Shown here one piece after another: positions 34,586 to 43,318 of a stretch of DNA of 64,000 nucleotides; position 1 is the first letter of the stretch, and each line of letters starts with the position of its first letter. The DNA is taken from the NCBI GenBank assembly GCA_050947015.1, contig JBMNVT010000004.1, forward strand, positions 1 to 64,000, read 5' to 3'. The position numbers were made by a program, and so were the translations under genes. The stretch is from CAKXIK01 sp050947015. Lineage in GTDB: Bacteria > Bacillota > Clostridia > Oscillospirales > Acutalibacteraceae. The notes beneath the pieces were generated by a model. That model saw only the letters and a list, made by a program, of their open reading frames with translations, was not told where the DNA came from and did not search any database.

Positions 34586-35977
34586 ATGATATTGGACAAT
34601 TCTTTTTTGCAGGAGGATTTTTTGCTGCGGGGCGCGGCGGCAAAAAAGCTGTACCACGACTATGCGGAGAAAATGCCGATTTATGATTATCATTGCCATG
34701 TCAGTCCCAAGGAGATCTGGGAGGATCAGAAATATGAAAATCTGACGCAGGCATGGCTTTACGGCGATCATTACAAATGGCGACTGATGCGTGCCATGGG
34801 AATGGACGAATCGCTGATTACCGGAGGAGCAGGAGATTATGAACGGTTCTGCGCCTTTGCCGAAACAGTTCCCTGCTGTATCGGCAACCCGATGTACCAC
34901 TGGGTCCATTTGGAGCTGAAGCGCTTTTTTGGAATTGAAGAGGAGCTGAATCCGGAAACGGCGCCGCAAATCTGGGAAAAAACAAAACAGGCGCTGCAGA
35001 ATGGTCTGACGGTCAGAAAAATGATCGAGATGTCCAATGTTGCCTTGGTCTGCACAACGGATGATCCGGCCGATTCGCTGGAATATCACCGTAAACTGGC
35101 TGCGGATGGCTCGTTCCGAACGCGAGTTCTGCCGGCTTTCCGTCCGGATAAAGCGCTTGCTCCGACGCCAGAATATCTGAAAAAGCTGGGAGATGCATCG
35201 GGGATCCGGATTTGCAGCTGCGAGACACTGCTGCAAGCGTTGAGCAGCCGGATGGATTGGTTTCAAAAAAATGGATGTCGCCTTTCTGACCACAGCTTTG
35301 CCTGCATTCCGTGGCGTTCGGCTCCCGAGTCGGCGGTGGATGCGGATCTCGCATCGGTGCTCGCAGGGGAAACGCTCAAAGGCGAGTCTCTGGAGCGTTA
35401 CCAAACCTGGCTGATGCTCTGGCTTGGGCGCGAATATGCACGCCGCAGCTGGACGATGCAGCTGCACCTCAACGCGCTGCGCAACAACAGTACGCGCAGA
35501 TTTGAACAGCTTGGGCCGGATACCGGATTTGACTCCATCAACGACAGGCTGCTTGCGCCAAGCCTTTCTGCTTATTTGGATGCGCTTGACCGAACCGAAC
35601 AGCTGCCCCAAACCATCTTTTATTCACTAAATCCCAATGATACGATGATGCTTGCCGCAATGGCCGGCAATTTTCAGGGCGGTACGCCGGGGAAAATGCA
35701 GATTGGCTCCGCCTGGTGGTTCAACGACCAGCGCGACGGCATGGAAGATCAGCTGAAAACCGTTGCCAACGTAGGTCTGCTGAGCAAATTTGTCGGAATG
35801 CTGACCGATTCCCGTAGTTTTCTTTCTTACACGCGGCACGAATATTTCCGCAGGATCCTCTGCAATCTGATCGGAACCTGGGTGGAAAGCGGAGAGTACC
35901 CGAACGATATGGAACGGCTTGGCGCTATGGTGCAGGATATCTGTTACCGCAATGCGGTGAATTATTTCCGGATGTGA
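34586..35977 (+). CDS. uxaC: Glucuronate (uronate) isomerase
   Basis: 463 residues, normal for UxaC, which converts D-glucuronate to D-fructuronate (and galacturonate to tagaturonate). The metal-binding YDYHCHVSPKEIW is near residue 33; GSAWWFNDQRDGMEDQL and SRSFLSYTRHEYFRRIL near the C-terminus are family blocks. AGAAGGGA lies before the ATG; a TTG two codons on is an alternative start. The other hexuronate genes (uxuA, uxuB) are absent from the window. The nearby CE15-like and acetyl esterases would fit glucuronoxylan use, but no shared control is seen. Confidence 0.95.
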   Translation: MILDNSFLQEDFLLRGAAAKKLYHDYAEKMPIYDYHCHVSPKEIWEDQKYENLTQAWLYGDHYKWRLMRAMGMDESLITGGAGDYERFCAFAETVPCCIGNPMYHWVHLELKRFFGIEEELNPETAPQIWEKTKQALQNGLTVRKMIEMSNVALVCTTDDPADSLEYHRKLAADGSFRTRVLPAFRPDKALAPTPEYLKKLGDASGIRICSCETLLQALSSRMDWFQKNGCRLSDHSFACIPWRSAPESAVDADLASVLAGETLKGESLERYQTWLMLWLGREYARRSWTMQLHLNALRNNSTRRFEQLGPDTGFDSINDRLLAPSLSAYLDALDRTEQLPQTIFYSLNPNDTMMLAAMAGNFQGGTPGKMQIGSAWWFNDQRDGMEDQLKTVANVGLLSKFVGMLTDSRSFLSYTRHEYFRRILCNLIGTWVESGEYPNDMERLGAMVQDICYRNAVNYFRM

Positions 35978-36036
35978 CCTGCTTCGGATCGCCGCGAAGC
36001 GCACCGCCGCCGGGCGGAACCGGGAAAACAACAGAA

Positions 36037-36081
36037 AAAAAGCAGATGCCGTTTCGGGTGGAAAGCGGCATCTGCTTTTTC
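36037..36081. terminator. Bidirectional terminator between uxaC and the esterase
   Basis: AAAAAGCAGATGCCG and CGGCATCTGCTTTTT pair around TTTCGGGTGGAAAG; A-run and T-run flanks serve both strands. Confidence 0.9.
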
Positions 36082-36111
36082 GATTTTACGGATACAACGG
36101 CAGCACAGCGC

Positions 36112-36906
36112 TCAAAAACCAATGCGGCGCAGCCACTTTGTGAGTAAAGTGGGCCATTGATCGGCACCTGGAGTGTCTTGTGCCAAACCGAGACCATGTT
36201 CGCCGTCCGGAAAAACATGAAGCTCAAACGGAATATTCTTCTGTTTCAATGCGACGGCCATATTCAGGCTGTTGTGCACCGGAACGCAGGAATCGGCGGC
36301 GGTGTGCCATAGAAAAACAGGTGGCATATCTTCACGCACGTTATATTCACCGGAAAGCTGCGCGCAAAGCGGAACACATTCCTCTTTGTCAAGCAGATTG
36401 ACGCGCGAACCAATGTGGGTATGGTTGAGCAGGCTGATAACAGCGTAACACAGCACACCGGCATCCGGGCGGGAACTGACACGGTCAATCTCGTCGCCGT
36501 TATCGATGCCGTAATCAAAATGCTCCAGCGCAGTAATCGCCAAGTGCCCTCCTGCCGAAAAACCGATGATCCCGATTTTTCCGGGGTCAATACCAAAGCG
36601 TTCGGCGTGGAAACGAACAAAGCGAATCGAACGTTTTACATCCATCATTTCTACAGGATGGCGGTACGGCGCCACGCGGTAATTCAGCACAAAAGCGCTG
36701 AATCCGGCATCATTGAGCATTCTTGCAATCGGTTCGCCCTCGTGGTCGGCGCGCATTTCGTAGGCGCCGCCCGGGCAGACAATTACGCAGCTGTTTTGCT
36801 TTCCCGGCAGCAGATACGGAGTGAGCGACGGCTTCTCCTGTCCAAAAGAAGAGTCAAACAGAGGCGTCTGCTGCCAAAGCAGCTCCTTTTTGTCCGAATT
36901 CATCAT
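36112..36906 (-). CDS. Acetyl-esterase-like alpha/beta hydrolase
   Basis: 264 residues, cytoplasmic. The oxyanion-hole stretch VCPGGAY is near residue 43, the nucleophile elbow GFSAGG near residue 115, and DGEHGL near residue 240 supplies the histidine. This is the layout of intracellular xylan/xylo-oligosaccharide acetyl esterases (BD-FAE/Aes type). The ATG at 36906 has AAAAGGA 7 nt before it and overlaps the murE stop by 1 nt (TAATG), so the two are read together although their functions look unrelated. Confidence 0.82.
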   Translation of the reverse strand: MMNSDKKELLWQQTPLFDSSFGQEKPSLTPYLLPGKQNSCVIVCPGGAYEMRADHEGEPIARMLNDAGFSAFVLNYRVAPYRHPVEMMDVKRSIRFVRFHAERFGIDPGKIGIIGFSAGGHLAITALEHFDYGIDNGDEIDRVSSRPDAGVLCYAVISLLNHTHIGSRVNLLDKEECVPLCAQLSGEYNVREDMPPVFLWHTAADSCVPVHNSLNMAVALKQKNIPFELHVFPDGEHGLGLAQDTPGADQWPTLLTKWLRRIGF

Positions 36907-38399
36907 TATCCGTCCTTTTCGGCTTTTTCGTTCTGCAGCTCATGGTAAAGCTCCGTTACAACAACACGTTCATCAAACGGATATTTTATACCGTTAATTT
37001 CCTCATAATCCCAGTGTCCCTTGCCAATCAGAAGTACCAAGTCGTCCTTTCCGGCAAGTGACATGGCGTATTTAATGGCAGTGCGTCGATCCGGAATGAT
37101 TTCATATTTGCCGCTGGTTCGGTCAAGCCCGACCTTGATATCGGCGTTAATTTGCTCCAGCGGTTCAAAGCGCGGGCTATTGGAGGTAACGATCGTCAAG
37201 TCAGCGTTGTTACCCAAAATTTCTCCGGCATCGGCACGGCGAATTTTGGTGCGGTTGCCGTCTGAACCGAAAACGGCAATGATGTGGTTCGGCTGATATT
37301 GCTTCAGCGCATCGATGAGGCTGGCAATTCCGATGCCGTCGTGGGCAAAATCAATGATTACCGAGTAAGGAGCGGGGATATCGACAGTTTCCACACGGCC
37401 GCGGATCTTGACGTCATGCAGCGCCTTGTTGATGCCGGCAATGGAGATGCCGAAATGATCGCAGGCGCAGACGGCCGCCAATGCATCGTAGACGGTGAAT
37501 TTTCCGGGCGAGCCGACTGTAACGGAGACGGCATGTTTGCCGGTCGTCGTAAAGTGAACGCCCATATAGCCCGGTGCCTTTACTGTTTCATAACCGACAA
37601 CGCGCGTGTCGGCTTCTTTGGAATATCCAAAGGTTTCCACCTCACAGGTGTGCCCCTCCAGGATCTGGTCTGTTTTCTCATCATCCCGGTTCAGGATCCC
37701 GAGCTTGCACTGACGGAACAGCAGGCTCTTGCAGTGGAGATATTCCTCCAGCGACTGATGTTCCCAAGGGCTGATATGGTCGCGTGAAATATTGAGGAAC
37801 ATACCGACGTCAAAGGTAAATCCCGCGGTGCGGTGAAGCATCAGCCCTTGAGAAGAAACCTCCATCACTACATAATCGCAACCCGCTTCGGCCATCTGGT
37901 GAAATAGTTTTTGAATTTCGTAGGATTCCGGCGTGGTGTTAATGGTATGAACGCTTTCGCTGCCAATCAGCGCGCCGATGCTGCCGATCAGCCCGACCTT
38001 GTGGCCGTCGTTTTCCAGAATGGATTTCAACAGATAGGTGGTGGTGGTTTTGCCCTTAGTGCCGGTCACACCGATCAGCTTCATTTTTTCGGCGGGATGG
38101 CCGTAGTAATTGGCCGCCATCAGCGCCAAAGCAATGCGCGAATTTTCCACGCGCACCACGGTGATGCCCGCCGGAACGTTTTCCACCGGTGCTTCCACCA
38201 CCAGAGCGGCGGCGCCGCGTTCCACGGCCTGCAGTGCCAGCGTGTGGCTGTCCAGCTTTGCGCCGCGGATGCAGACAAAAACGCTGCCCGGTACCATGTT
38301 CCGGGTGTCGTAAATCACATCCGCAATTTCTTTTTCCAAAGCGTTGCCCTGCTGCAGGACTTCGTACTCAAGACCGCACAGCAAATCCTTCAATTTCAT
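36906..38399 (-). CDS. murE: MurE-type Mur ligase with altered signatures
   Basis: 497 residues. It has the Mur-ligase layout: N-terminal UDP-MurNAc domain, ATP site GVTGTKGKTTTTYLL near residue 110, MEVSSQGL, and the carbamoyl-lysine region HCKSLLF. It should add the third amino acid to UDP-MurNAc-L-Ala-D-Glu. However, the usual DYAHTPD is AHDGIG and the DNPR motif linked to meso-diaminopimelate is SNSPR, so the amino acid added is uncertain. It is far from any division/cell-wall cluster. The ATG at 38399 matches the family's usual start; an ATG at 38411 sits too close to AAAGG. A dedicated paralogue is possible. Confidence 0.85.
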   Translation of the reverse strand: MKLKDLLCGLEYEVLQQGNALEKEIADVIYDTRNMVPGSVFVCIRGAKLDSHTLALQAVERGAAALVVEAPVENVPAGITVVRVENSRIALALMAANYYGHPAEKMKLIGVTGTKGKTTTTYLLKSILENDGHKVGLIGSIGALIGSESVHTINTTPESYEIQKLFHQMAEAGCDYVVMEVSSQGLMLHRTAGFTFDVGMFLNISRDHISPWEHQSLEEYLHCKSLLFRQCKLGILNRDDEKTDQILEGHTCEVETFGYSKEADTRVVGYETVKAPGYMGVHFTTTGKHAVSVTVGSPGKFTVYDALAAVCACDHFGISIAGINKALHDVKIRGRVETVDIPAPYSVIIDFAHDGIGIASLIDALKQYQPNHIIAVFGSDGNRTKIRRADAGEILGNNADLTIVTSNSPRFEPLEQINADIKVGLDRTSGKYEIIPDRRTAIKYAMSLAGKDDLVLLIGKGHWDYEEINGIKYPFDERVVVTELYHELQNEKAEKDG

Positions 38400-38474
38400 T
38401 GAACGGTTCATTCCTTTCGGCAAAAAGCAGACTTCGTCGTCCGCTTCTCCAGATTGCAGAAAAATCCTGTTTCT

Positions 38475-38502
38475 ATTATACCCGCCTTGGTAAATTAATC
38501 AA
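38475..38502 (-). promoter_or_regulatory. Sigma-A promoter of murE
   Basis: On the minus strand TTGATT (38502-38497, overlapping the gatB stop) and TATAAT (38480-38475) with a 16-nt spacer. Confidence 0.6.
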
Positions 38503-39925
38503 GCAGTTCGTGAAGAATTGCGGTAATTGCCCGCGGATTTGCCTTTCCGCGCAGGGCGCGCATCGACTGTCCCATCAAAAACTGCAGCGCTTTTTCCTTG
38601 CCGGATTTGTATTCCGTGATGGATTTTTCATTCTGCGCCAAAACTTCCTCCACTGCTTTGCGGATGGCGTCGTCGTCGTTAACTGCTTCCAGACCGTTTT
38701 CTTTGACATACTGTTCCGGGTCCACCTTGTCGCTAAACATGGCGGCCAGCACCTTTTTGCCGACGGTGCGGTTGATGGAGCCTTTCTGTACCATAGTAAT
38801 CAGCGACGAAAACGCGTTGGGAGAAAGATTCATCTCTTCCGCGTCTTTTCCCGAGTTTTTCAGCAGCATCATCACATCGCCCATAATCCAATTGGAGACC
38901 TCTTTCGGATTTCCGCAAAGAGCGACCGTTTGTTCAAACAGCTGTACCAGATATTTGCTCGCGGTCAGGATCGAAGCGTCATATTCCGGCAGTCCATATT
39001 CGGCAACATAGCGCTGTTTTTTCGGCTCGGGCAGCTCCGGCATTGTGCGGGAGATCTCTTCGATCATTTCGTCGGAGATCACGATCGGCGTCAGATCGGG
39101 GTCGGGGAAGTATTTGTAGTCCTGCGCGTTTTCCTTGGAGCGCATCGCGTAGCTGGCGCCTTTGTTGTCGTCCCAGCGCCGCGTTTCCTGAACGACGCGC
39201 TTTCCTGCTTCCAACAATTCAATCTGCCGCTGGCTTTCCCCGGCAACAGCGCGCGCAATGGCTTTGAAGGAGTTGATGTTTTTCATCTCAGTGCGGGTAC
39301 CGAATTCTTTTTGACCGACCGGGCGCACCGAAAGATTAACGTCCGCGCGCAGCGAGCCTTCCTGCATCTTGCAGTCGGAAACTCCGACAAACTGCAAAAT
39401 TGCCTTCAGTCGTTCCAGATAAGAGATGACTTCGTGCGCAGAGCGAAAATCCGGCTGGCTCACGATTTCGATCAGCGGAACGCCGCAGCGGTTGTAATCG
39501 ACGAGCGAGCATTCCTCCCACGGATCATGCACCAGCTTGCCGGCGTCTTCTTCCATGTGAATTTCCTTAATGCCGATAATCTTTTTGTCGCCGTCCTCGG
39601 TTTCCACCTCAATGCCGCCGTCGTGACAAATCGGCAGATACAGCTGAGAGATCTGGTATGCCTTGGGCAAATCGGGATAAAAGTAATTCTTGCGGTCAAA
39701 TTTGCAGCGCTGTGTAATGCTGCAGCCGGTAGCCAGACCGGCGCGGACGGAATATTCCACCACCTTGCGGTTCAGAACCGGCAATGCGCCGGGCTGTCCG
39801 GTGCAAACCTCGCAGCAGTGCGTATTCGGGTTGCCGCCGAATTCAGTCGTGCAGGAACAGAAAATTTTTGTTTTGGTAGCAAGCTCCACATGAACTTCCA
39901 AGCCAAGCACCATTTCGTAATTCAT
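38495..39925 (-). CDS. gatB: Asp-tRNA(Asn)/Glu-tRNA(Gln) amidotransferase subunit B
   Basis: 476 residues. LEVHVELATKTKIFC opens the protein, and two cysteine pairs (CSC and CCEVC, residues ~23-42) form the zinc site. SLRADVNLSVRP and the C-terminal YqeY-like tRNA-binding tail are typical. GatB phosphorylates and amidates the mischarged aminoacyl group using ammonia from GatA. It overlaps gatA by 4 nt and ends the aspS-gatCAB run. Confidence 0.97.
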   Translation of the reverse strand: MNYEMVLGLEVHVELATKTKIFCSCTTEFGGNPNTHCCEVCTGQPGALPVLNRKVVEYSVRAGLATGCSITQRCKFDRKNYFYPDLPKAYQISQLYLPICHDGGIEVETEDGDKKIIGIKEIHMEEDAGKLVHDPWEECSLVDYNRCGVPLIEIVSQPDFRSAHEVISYLERLKAILQFVGVSDCKMQEGSLRADVNLSVRPVGQKEFGTRTEMKNINSFKAIARAVAGESQRQIELLEAGKRVVQETRRWDDNKGASYAMRSKENAQDYKYFPDPDLTPIVISDEMIEEISRTMPELPEPKKQRYVAEYGLPEYDASILTASKYLVQLFEQTVALCGNPKEVSNWIMGDVMMLLKNSGKDAEEMNLSPNAFSSLITMVQKGSINRTVGKKVLAAMFSDKVDPEQYVKENGLEAVNDDDAIRKAVEEVLAQNEKSITEYKSGKEKALQFLMGQSMRALRGKANPRAITAILHELLD

Positions 39926-41406
39926 TGAGCTTCACCGCCTTTCAAGCATGCAGAGGGACGGCAATTGTGAAAATCGGTCTCCCTCTGGTAAGCACAGGCT
40001 GCCGTCAGCAGCGCTTCTTCCCCGAACGGCTTGCCGATCAGCTGCATGCCAATCGGCAGCCCCTTGGAATCGAAACCGCAGGGAGCGGTCAGCGCGGGCA
40101 ATCCGACGATGTTAATCATTGCCGTGTAAATGTCGCCAAGGTACAGCTTCAGCGGGTCGCCGGTGTTTTCGCCGATTTTGTATGCAGTGGTGGGCGTGGT
40201 GGGTGAAAGGATCATGTCGTACTTTTCAAAAGCACGGTCAAAGGCCTGCTTAATCAGTGTGCGAACCTTGAGCGCCTTGAGATAATACGCGTCGTAATAA
40301 CCGGAGCTGAGCACGAAGCAGCCGAGCAGAATGCGGCGCTTGACCTCCATCCCAAACCCTTCGCTGCGGGTTTTGGTGTAAAGCTCAGCCAGATCGGCAT
40401 AATCCTTGGCGCGGTAGCCATATTTGACGCCGTCATAACGGGCAAGGTTGGAGCTTGCCTCAGCGGTGGCGAGAATATAATAGGTGGGAACGGCGTATTT
40501 CACAATCGGCATCTCGAACTCTTCCAGTTCGGCGCCCATGGCGCGGAACTGTTCGGCCGCCCTTAAAATTGTGTCGCAAACCTCGCTGTCGAGTCCTTCG
40601 CCGTAAAAGTTTTTCGGGATCCCGATCTTCATTCCTTTTACGCGGCCGTTCTGCACAGCGGAAAGGCGGGGCGAGGCGGTCGGAACAGATGTGGAATCGC
40701 GCCTGTCGTGCTTCATAATTTCGGCCAGAACTGCGGCGCAGTCGGCAGCGTCTCTGCCGATCGGGCCGATCTGGTCGAGCGAAGAGGCGAACGCGACCAG
40801 ACCGTAACGCGAAACGGAGCCGTAGGTCGGCTTGATCCCCGTCACGCCGCAGAAAGCGGCGGGCTGACGGATAGAACCGCCCGTATCGGAACCGAGCGTA
40901 TAAAAGGCTTCTCCGGCGGCGACGGCGGCCGCAGAACCGCCCGAGGAACCGCCAGGAACACGGGAAGGGTCCCAGGGGTTGCGGGTCGCGCCGAAATAAG
41001 ACGTTTCGGTCGTGCTGCCCATGGCGAACTCATCCAGATTTGTTTTGCCGAGCATCACGGCGCCGGCGTTTTCCAGCAAGCTCCACGCGTTCGCGCTGTA
41101 GGTCGGTAAAAAGCCTTCCAGCATTTTCGAACTGCAGGTGGTCGCGACGCCCTTCGTGCAGATATTATCCTTAACTGCCATCGGCACGCCGGCCAGCGGA
41201 GAAGAAAGCTCTCCGGCGTCAATTTTTTTCTGGATTTCGTCGGCGCGGGCAAGCGCCGATTCTTCGTTGAAGGAAACAAAGCTGTGAACGGCCGGTTCGG
41301 CGGCACGGATCCGGCTGATGGAAGCAGCTGCCGCTTCCCGTACGCCAATTTCTCCGTTCTTAATTTTCTGCCCCAGCTGCAGGGCAGTCAGATCCAAAAG
41401 CTCCAT
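39922..41406 (-). CDS. gatA: Asp-tRNA(Asn)/Glu-tRNA(Gln) amidotransferase subunit A
   Basis: 494 residues of the amidase-signature family. The Ser-cisSer-Lys triad is visible: VKDNICTKG (Lys near residue 80), PGGSSGGSAAAVAAG (cis-Ser near 154) and GSDTGGSIRQPA (nucleophile Ser near 178). It releases ammonia from glutamine for GatB. It starts 26 nt after gatC and overlaps gatB (ATGA). Confidence 0.97.
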   Translation of the reverse strand: MELLDLTALQLGQKIKNGEIGVREAAAASISRIRAAEPAVHSFVSFNEESALARADEIQKKIDAGELSSPLAGVPMAVKDNICTKGVATTCSSKMLEGFLPTYSANAWSLLENAGAVMLGKTNLDEFAMGSTTETSYFGATRNPWDPSRVPGGSSGGSAAAVAAGEAFYTLGSDTGGSIRQPAAFCGVTGIKPTYGSVSRYGLVAFASSLDQIGPIGRDAADCAAVLAEIMKHDRRDSTSVPTASPRLSAVQNGRVKGMKIGIPKNFYGEGLDSEVCDTILRAAEQFRAMGAELEEFEMPIVKYAVPTYYILATAEASSNLARYDGVKYGYRAKDYADLAELYTKTRSEGFGMEVKRRILLGCFVLSSGYYDAYYLKALKVRTLIKQAFDRAFEKYDMILSPTTPTTAYKIGENTGDPLKLYLGDIYTAMINIVGLPALTAPCGFDSKGLPIGMQLIGKPFGEEALLTAACAYQRETDFHNCRPSACLKGGEAQ

Positions 41407-41432
41407 TTCGGTACCATCCTCTCTGCTGTAGC

Positions 41433-41720
41433 TTATTCAAAGGTGCGCGGAACCATATAGCTGCCGTCCTTTTTGCGTTCACTGTTGCTCAACAGCAGAT
41501 CACGGTTGGCAGAAGGCCGCACTTCGTCTTCGCGGAACACATTTTCATTGGCAAATGCATGAGACATCGGTTCCACGCCTTCGGTATCAAGCTCGGACAG
41601 AGTATCCATATATGCCAGAATTTTTTGCAAATCATCCTTTGTCTGCGCCTTCTCGTTGTTATCCAGATGGATTTTTCCCAGTTCTTCCAGATACTCAACG
41701 AGTTCGTCTGTAATCATCAT
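41433..41720 (-). CDS. gatC: Asp-tRNA(Asn)/Glu-tRNA(Gln) amidotransferase subunit C
   Basis: 95 residues, normal GatC, the belt that holds GatA and GatB together. LEELGKIHLDNNEKAQTKDD and the LDTEGVEPMSHAF block are the family pattern. The ATG at 41720 follows AAAGGCAGG; a second ATG is the next codon. It lies 50 nt after aspS. Confidence 0.95.
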   Translation of the reverse strand: MMITDELVEYLEELGKIHLDNNEKAQTKDDLQKILAYMDTLSELDTEGVEPMSHAFANENVFREDEVRPSANRDLLLSNSERKKDGSYMVPRTFE

Positions 41721-41770
41721 AAAGCAAAGCCTGCCTTTCGTTTCAACTTTTGCCGTCCGCAGTTTTGCGG

Positions 41771-43102
41771 TTACGGTTCTAACCGGCTCATGTCGCGCGG
41801 GAAAAGCGAATCCAGCCGCACGTTGTTGTCGCCGATCAGCTTCATGCAAAGGCGTTCCAGTCCGATGCCGAGTCCGCCGTGCGGCGGCATCCCGTGTTTG
41901 TGCACCATCAGATAAGAATCGAATTCGTTCGGATCCAGTCCTTTGCGGATCATTTTTTCCACCTGCTGCTGATAGTCGTGGATGCGCTGTCCGCCGGTGG
42001 TGACCTCCATTCCGCGGAAAAGCAGGTCAAAGCTGAGTGTGTATTTCGGGTCTTCCGGATCATCCATAGCGTAAAACGGACGCTTCTTGCTCGGATAATG
42101 CGTCACAAATACAAAATCGCTGTCGTATTTTTCCTTAAAATAGCGGCCGATCAGGATTTCTTCCTCCGGCTCAAGGTCAAACGGATCCTTGATTTTATGG
42201 CTATATTCTGCGGCGATTAGCTCTTTTGCCTCGCGAAAACGGACGGTGGGAATGCGGTCAACGTTTGGCAGTTCGATCTTCAGGTACTCCAGCTGACTGG
42301 CGTATTCGGTCTTCAGCAGGCGGAAGACATACTGCAGCATCGCAGTTTCCATGTCCATCAGTTCGGTAAAGCTTTGAATATAACCCATTTCAAAATCAAG
42401 GCTGATATATTCATTCAAATGTCGTGTCGTGTTGTGTTTTTCGGCGCGGAAAACCGATCCCGCTTCAAAAACACGGTTATAAACTGCAACCATCATCTGT
42501 TTGTAAAACTGCGGGCTTTGTGCCAGAAAAGCCTTGCGACCGAAATAATCCATTTTGAACACGTTCGCGCCGCCTTCAGCCGACGCGGCGCCGATCTTCG
42601 GCGTATGGATTTCCGTAAAGTCCTGAGAATGTAGGAAATCGCGGAATCCGCGAACGATCCCTTCCTGAATCTTGAAACGGGCGCGCCGACCGCTGTTGCG
42701 CAGTACGAGCGGGCGTGCAGCCAGTTCGGTCTCCATCGAAAGATTCAGCTTGTATTTGCTGACCGGGAAACCGAGCGCTTCCGCCGGGGAAGAAAGGATC
42801 TCCGCGCCGGTCAGCAGCAGCTCAAAGCCGTGCGGTGCGCGCTTCTCCGGATGCAGGACGCCGGAAAACCGCGCACAGCTTTCCTCCCGCAGCAAATTGA
42901 TATCAAAATTCGCCTTCGAATTTTCGTAAATGCACTGGATGACCTCGCAATTGAGACGAACCAGAACGAACGAAAAATCGCCCATGTCACGGATCACATG
43001 AACAGCGCCGCTCACGGTCACCGCGGACTGATTCTCTGCCAGCGCCCGAAGATCCCCGACGCTGAGCTGCCGCTGAATTTTGTTTGCTGCTGCATACTGC
43101 AT
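41771..43102 (-). CDS. aspS: Archaeal-type aspartyl-tRNA synthetase (probably non-discriminating)
   Basis: 443 residues, short because it lacks the GAD insertion of the bacterial AspRS. An N-terminal OB fold (residues ~15-110) binds the anticodon. Class II motifs are HTPKI (motif 1 region), VFRAEKHNTTRHLNEY (motif 2) and HGGLGIGLERL (motif 3). It is the first gene of aspS-gatC-gatA-gatB. That order implies it also charges tRNA-Asn with Asp for GatCAB to amidate. A promoter and an attenuator-like hairpin precede it. A plain AsnRS is unlikely given its gene context. Confidence 0.92.
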   Translation of the reverse strand: MQYAAANKIQRQLSVGDLRALAENQSAVTVSGAVHVIRDMGDFSFVLVRLNCEVIQCIYENSKANFDINLLREESCARFSGVLHPEKRAPHGFELLLTGAEILSSPAEALGFPVSKYKLNLSMETELAARPLVLRNSGRRARFKIQEGIVRGFRDFLHSQDFTEIHTPKIGAASAEGGANVFKMDYFGRKAFLAQSPQFYKQMMVAVYNRVFEAGSVFRAEKHNTTRHLNEYISLDFEMGYIQSFTELMDMETAMLQYVFRLLKTEYASQLEYLKIELPNVDRIPTVRFREAKELIAAEYSHKIKDPFDLEPEEEILIGRYFKEKYDSDFVFVTHYPSKKRPFYAMDDPEDPKYTLSFDLLFRGMEVTTGGQRIHDYQQQVEKMIRKGLDPNEFDSYLMVHKHGMPPHGGLGIGLERLCMKLIGDNNVRLDSLFPRDMSRLEP

Positions 43103-43136
43103 GGTTTTGTTTCCCCCCTGAATTTTCCGCCGTCTT

Positions 43137-43180
43137 AAAAAAGCAAAAGGAGCCCATACCTTTTCAGGTATGACTCCTTT
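43137..43180 (-). terminator. Terminator-like attenuator in the aspS leader
   Basis: On the minus strand AAAGGAG-CATACCT pairs with AGGTATG-CTCCTTTT around GAAA, followed by GCTTTTTT. It lies between the aspS promoter (43240-43268) and the aspS start (43102), so transcription must pass it. A CGCCG/CGGCG pair (43196-43200 with 43128-43132) could form an outer or competing stem. Confidence 0.7.
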
Positions 43181-43239
43181 GTCATCAAAAAAAGGCGGCG
43201 AATGTTTTGGAACATTAACTCGTTAAAATAAATAATAAA

Positions 43240-43268
43240 ATTATAATATACGCAAAGTTTAGCGTCAA
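43240..43268 (-). promoter_or_regulatory. Sigma-A promoter of aspS-gatCAB
   Basis: On the minus strand TTGACG (43268-43263), 17-nt spacer, TATAAT (43245-43240). Confidence 0.85.
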
Positions 43269-43318
43269 GAGTTTTTCTGTAAAAAACAGGGTAAAAATGC
43301 AAATTGAACGCACTTTTT

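Noticed and set aside
38189..39928. 579-codon plus-strand frame opposite gatB
   Set aside because: Shadow of gatB; Phe/His-rich translation without recognisable domains.
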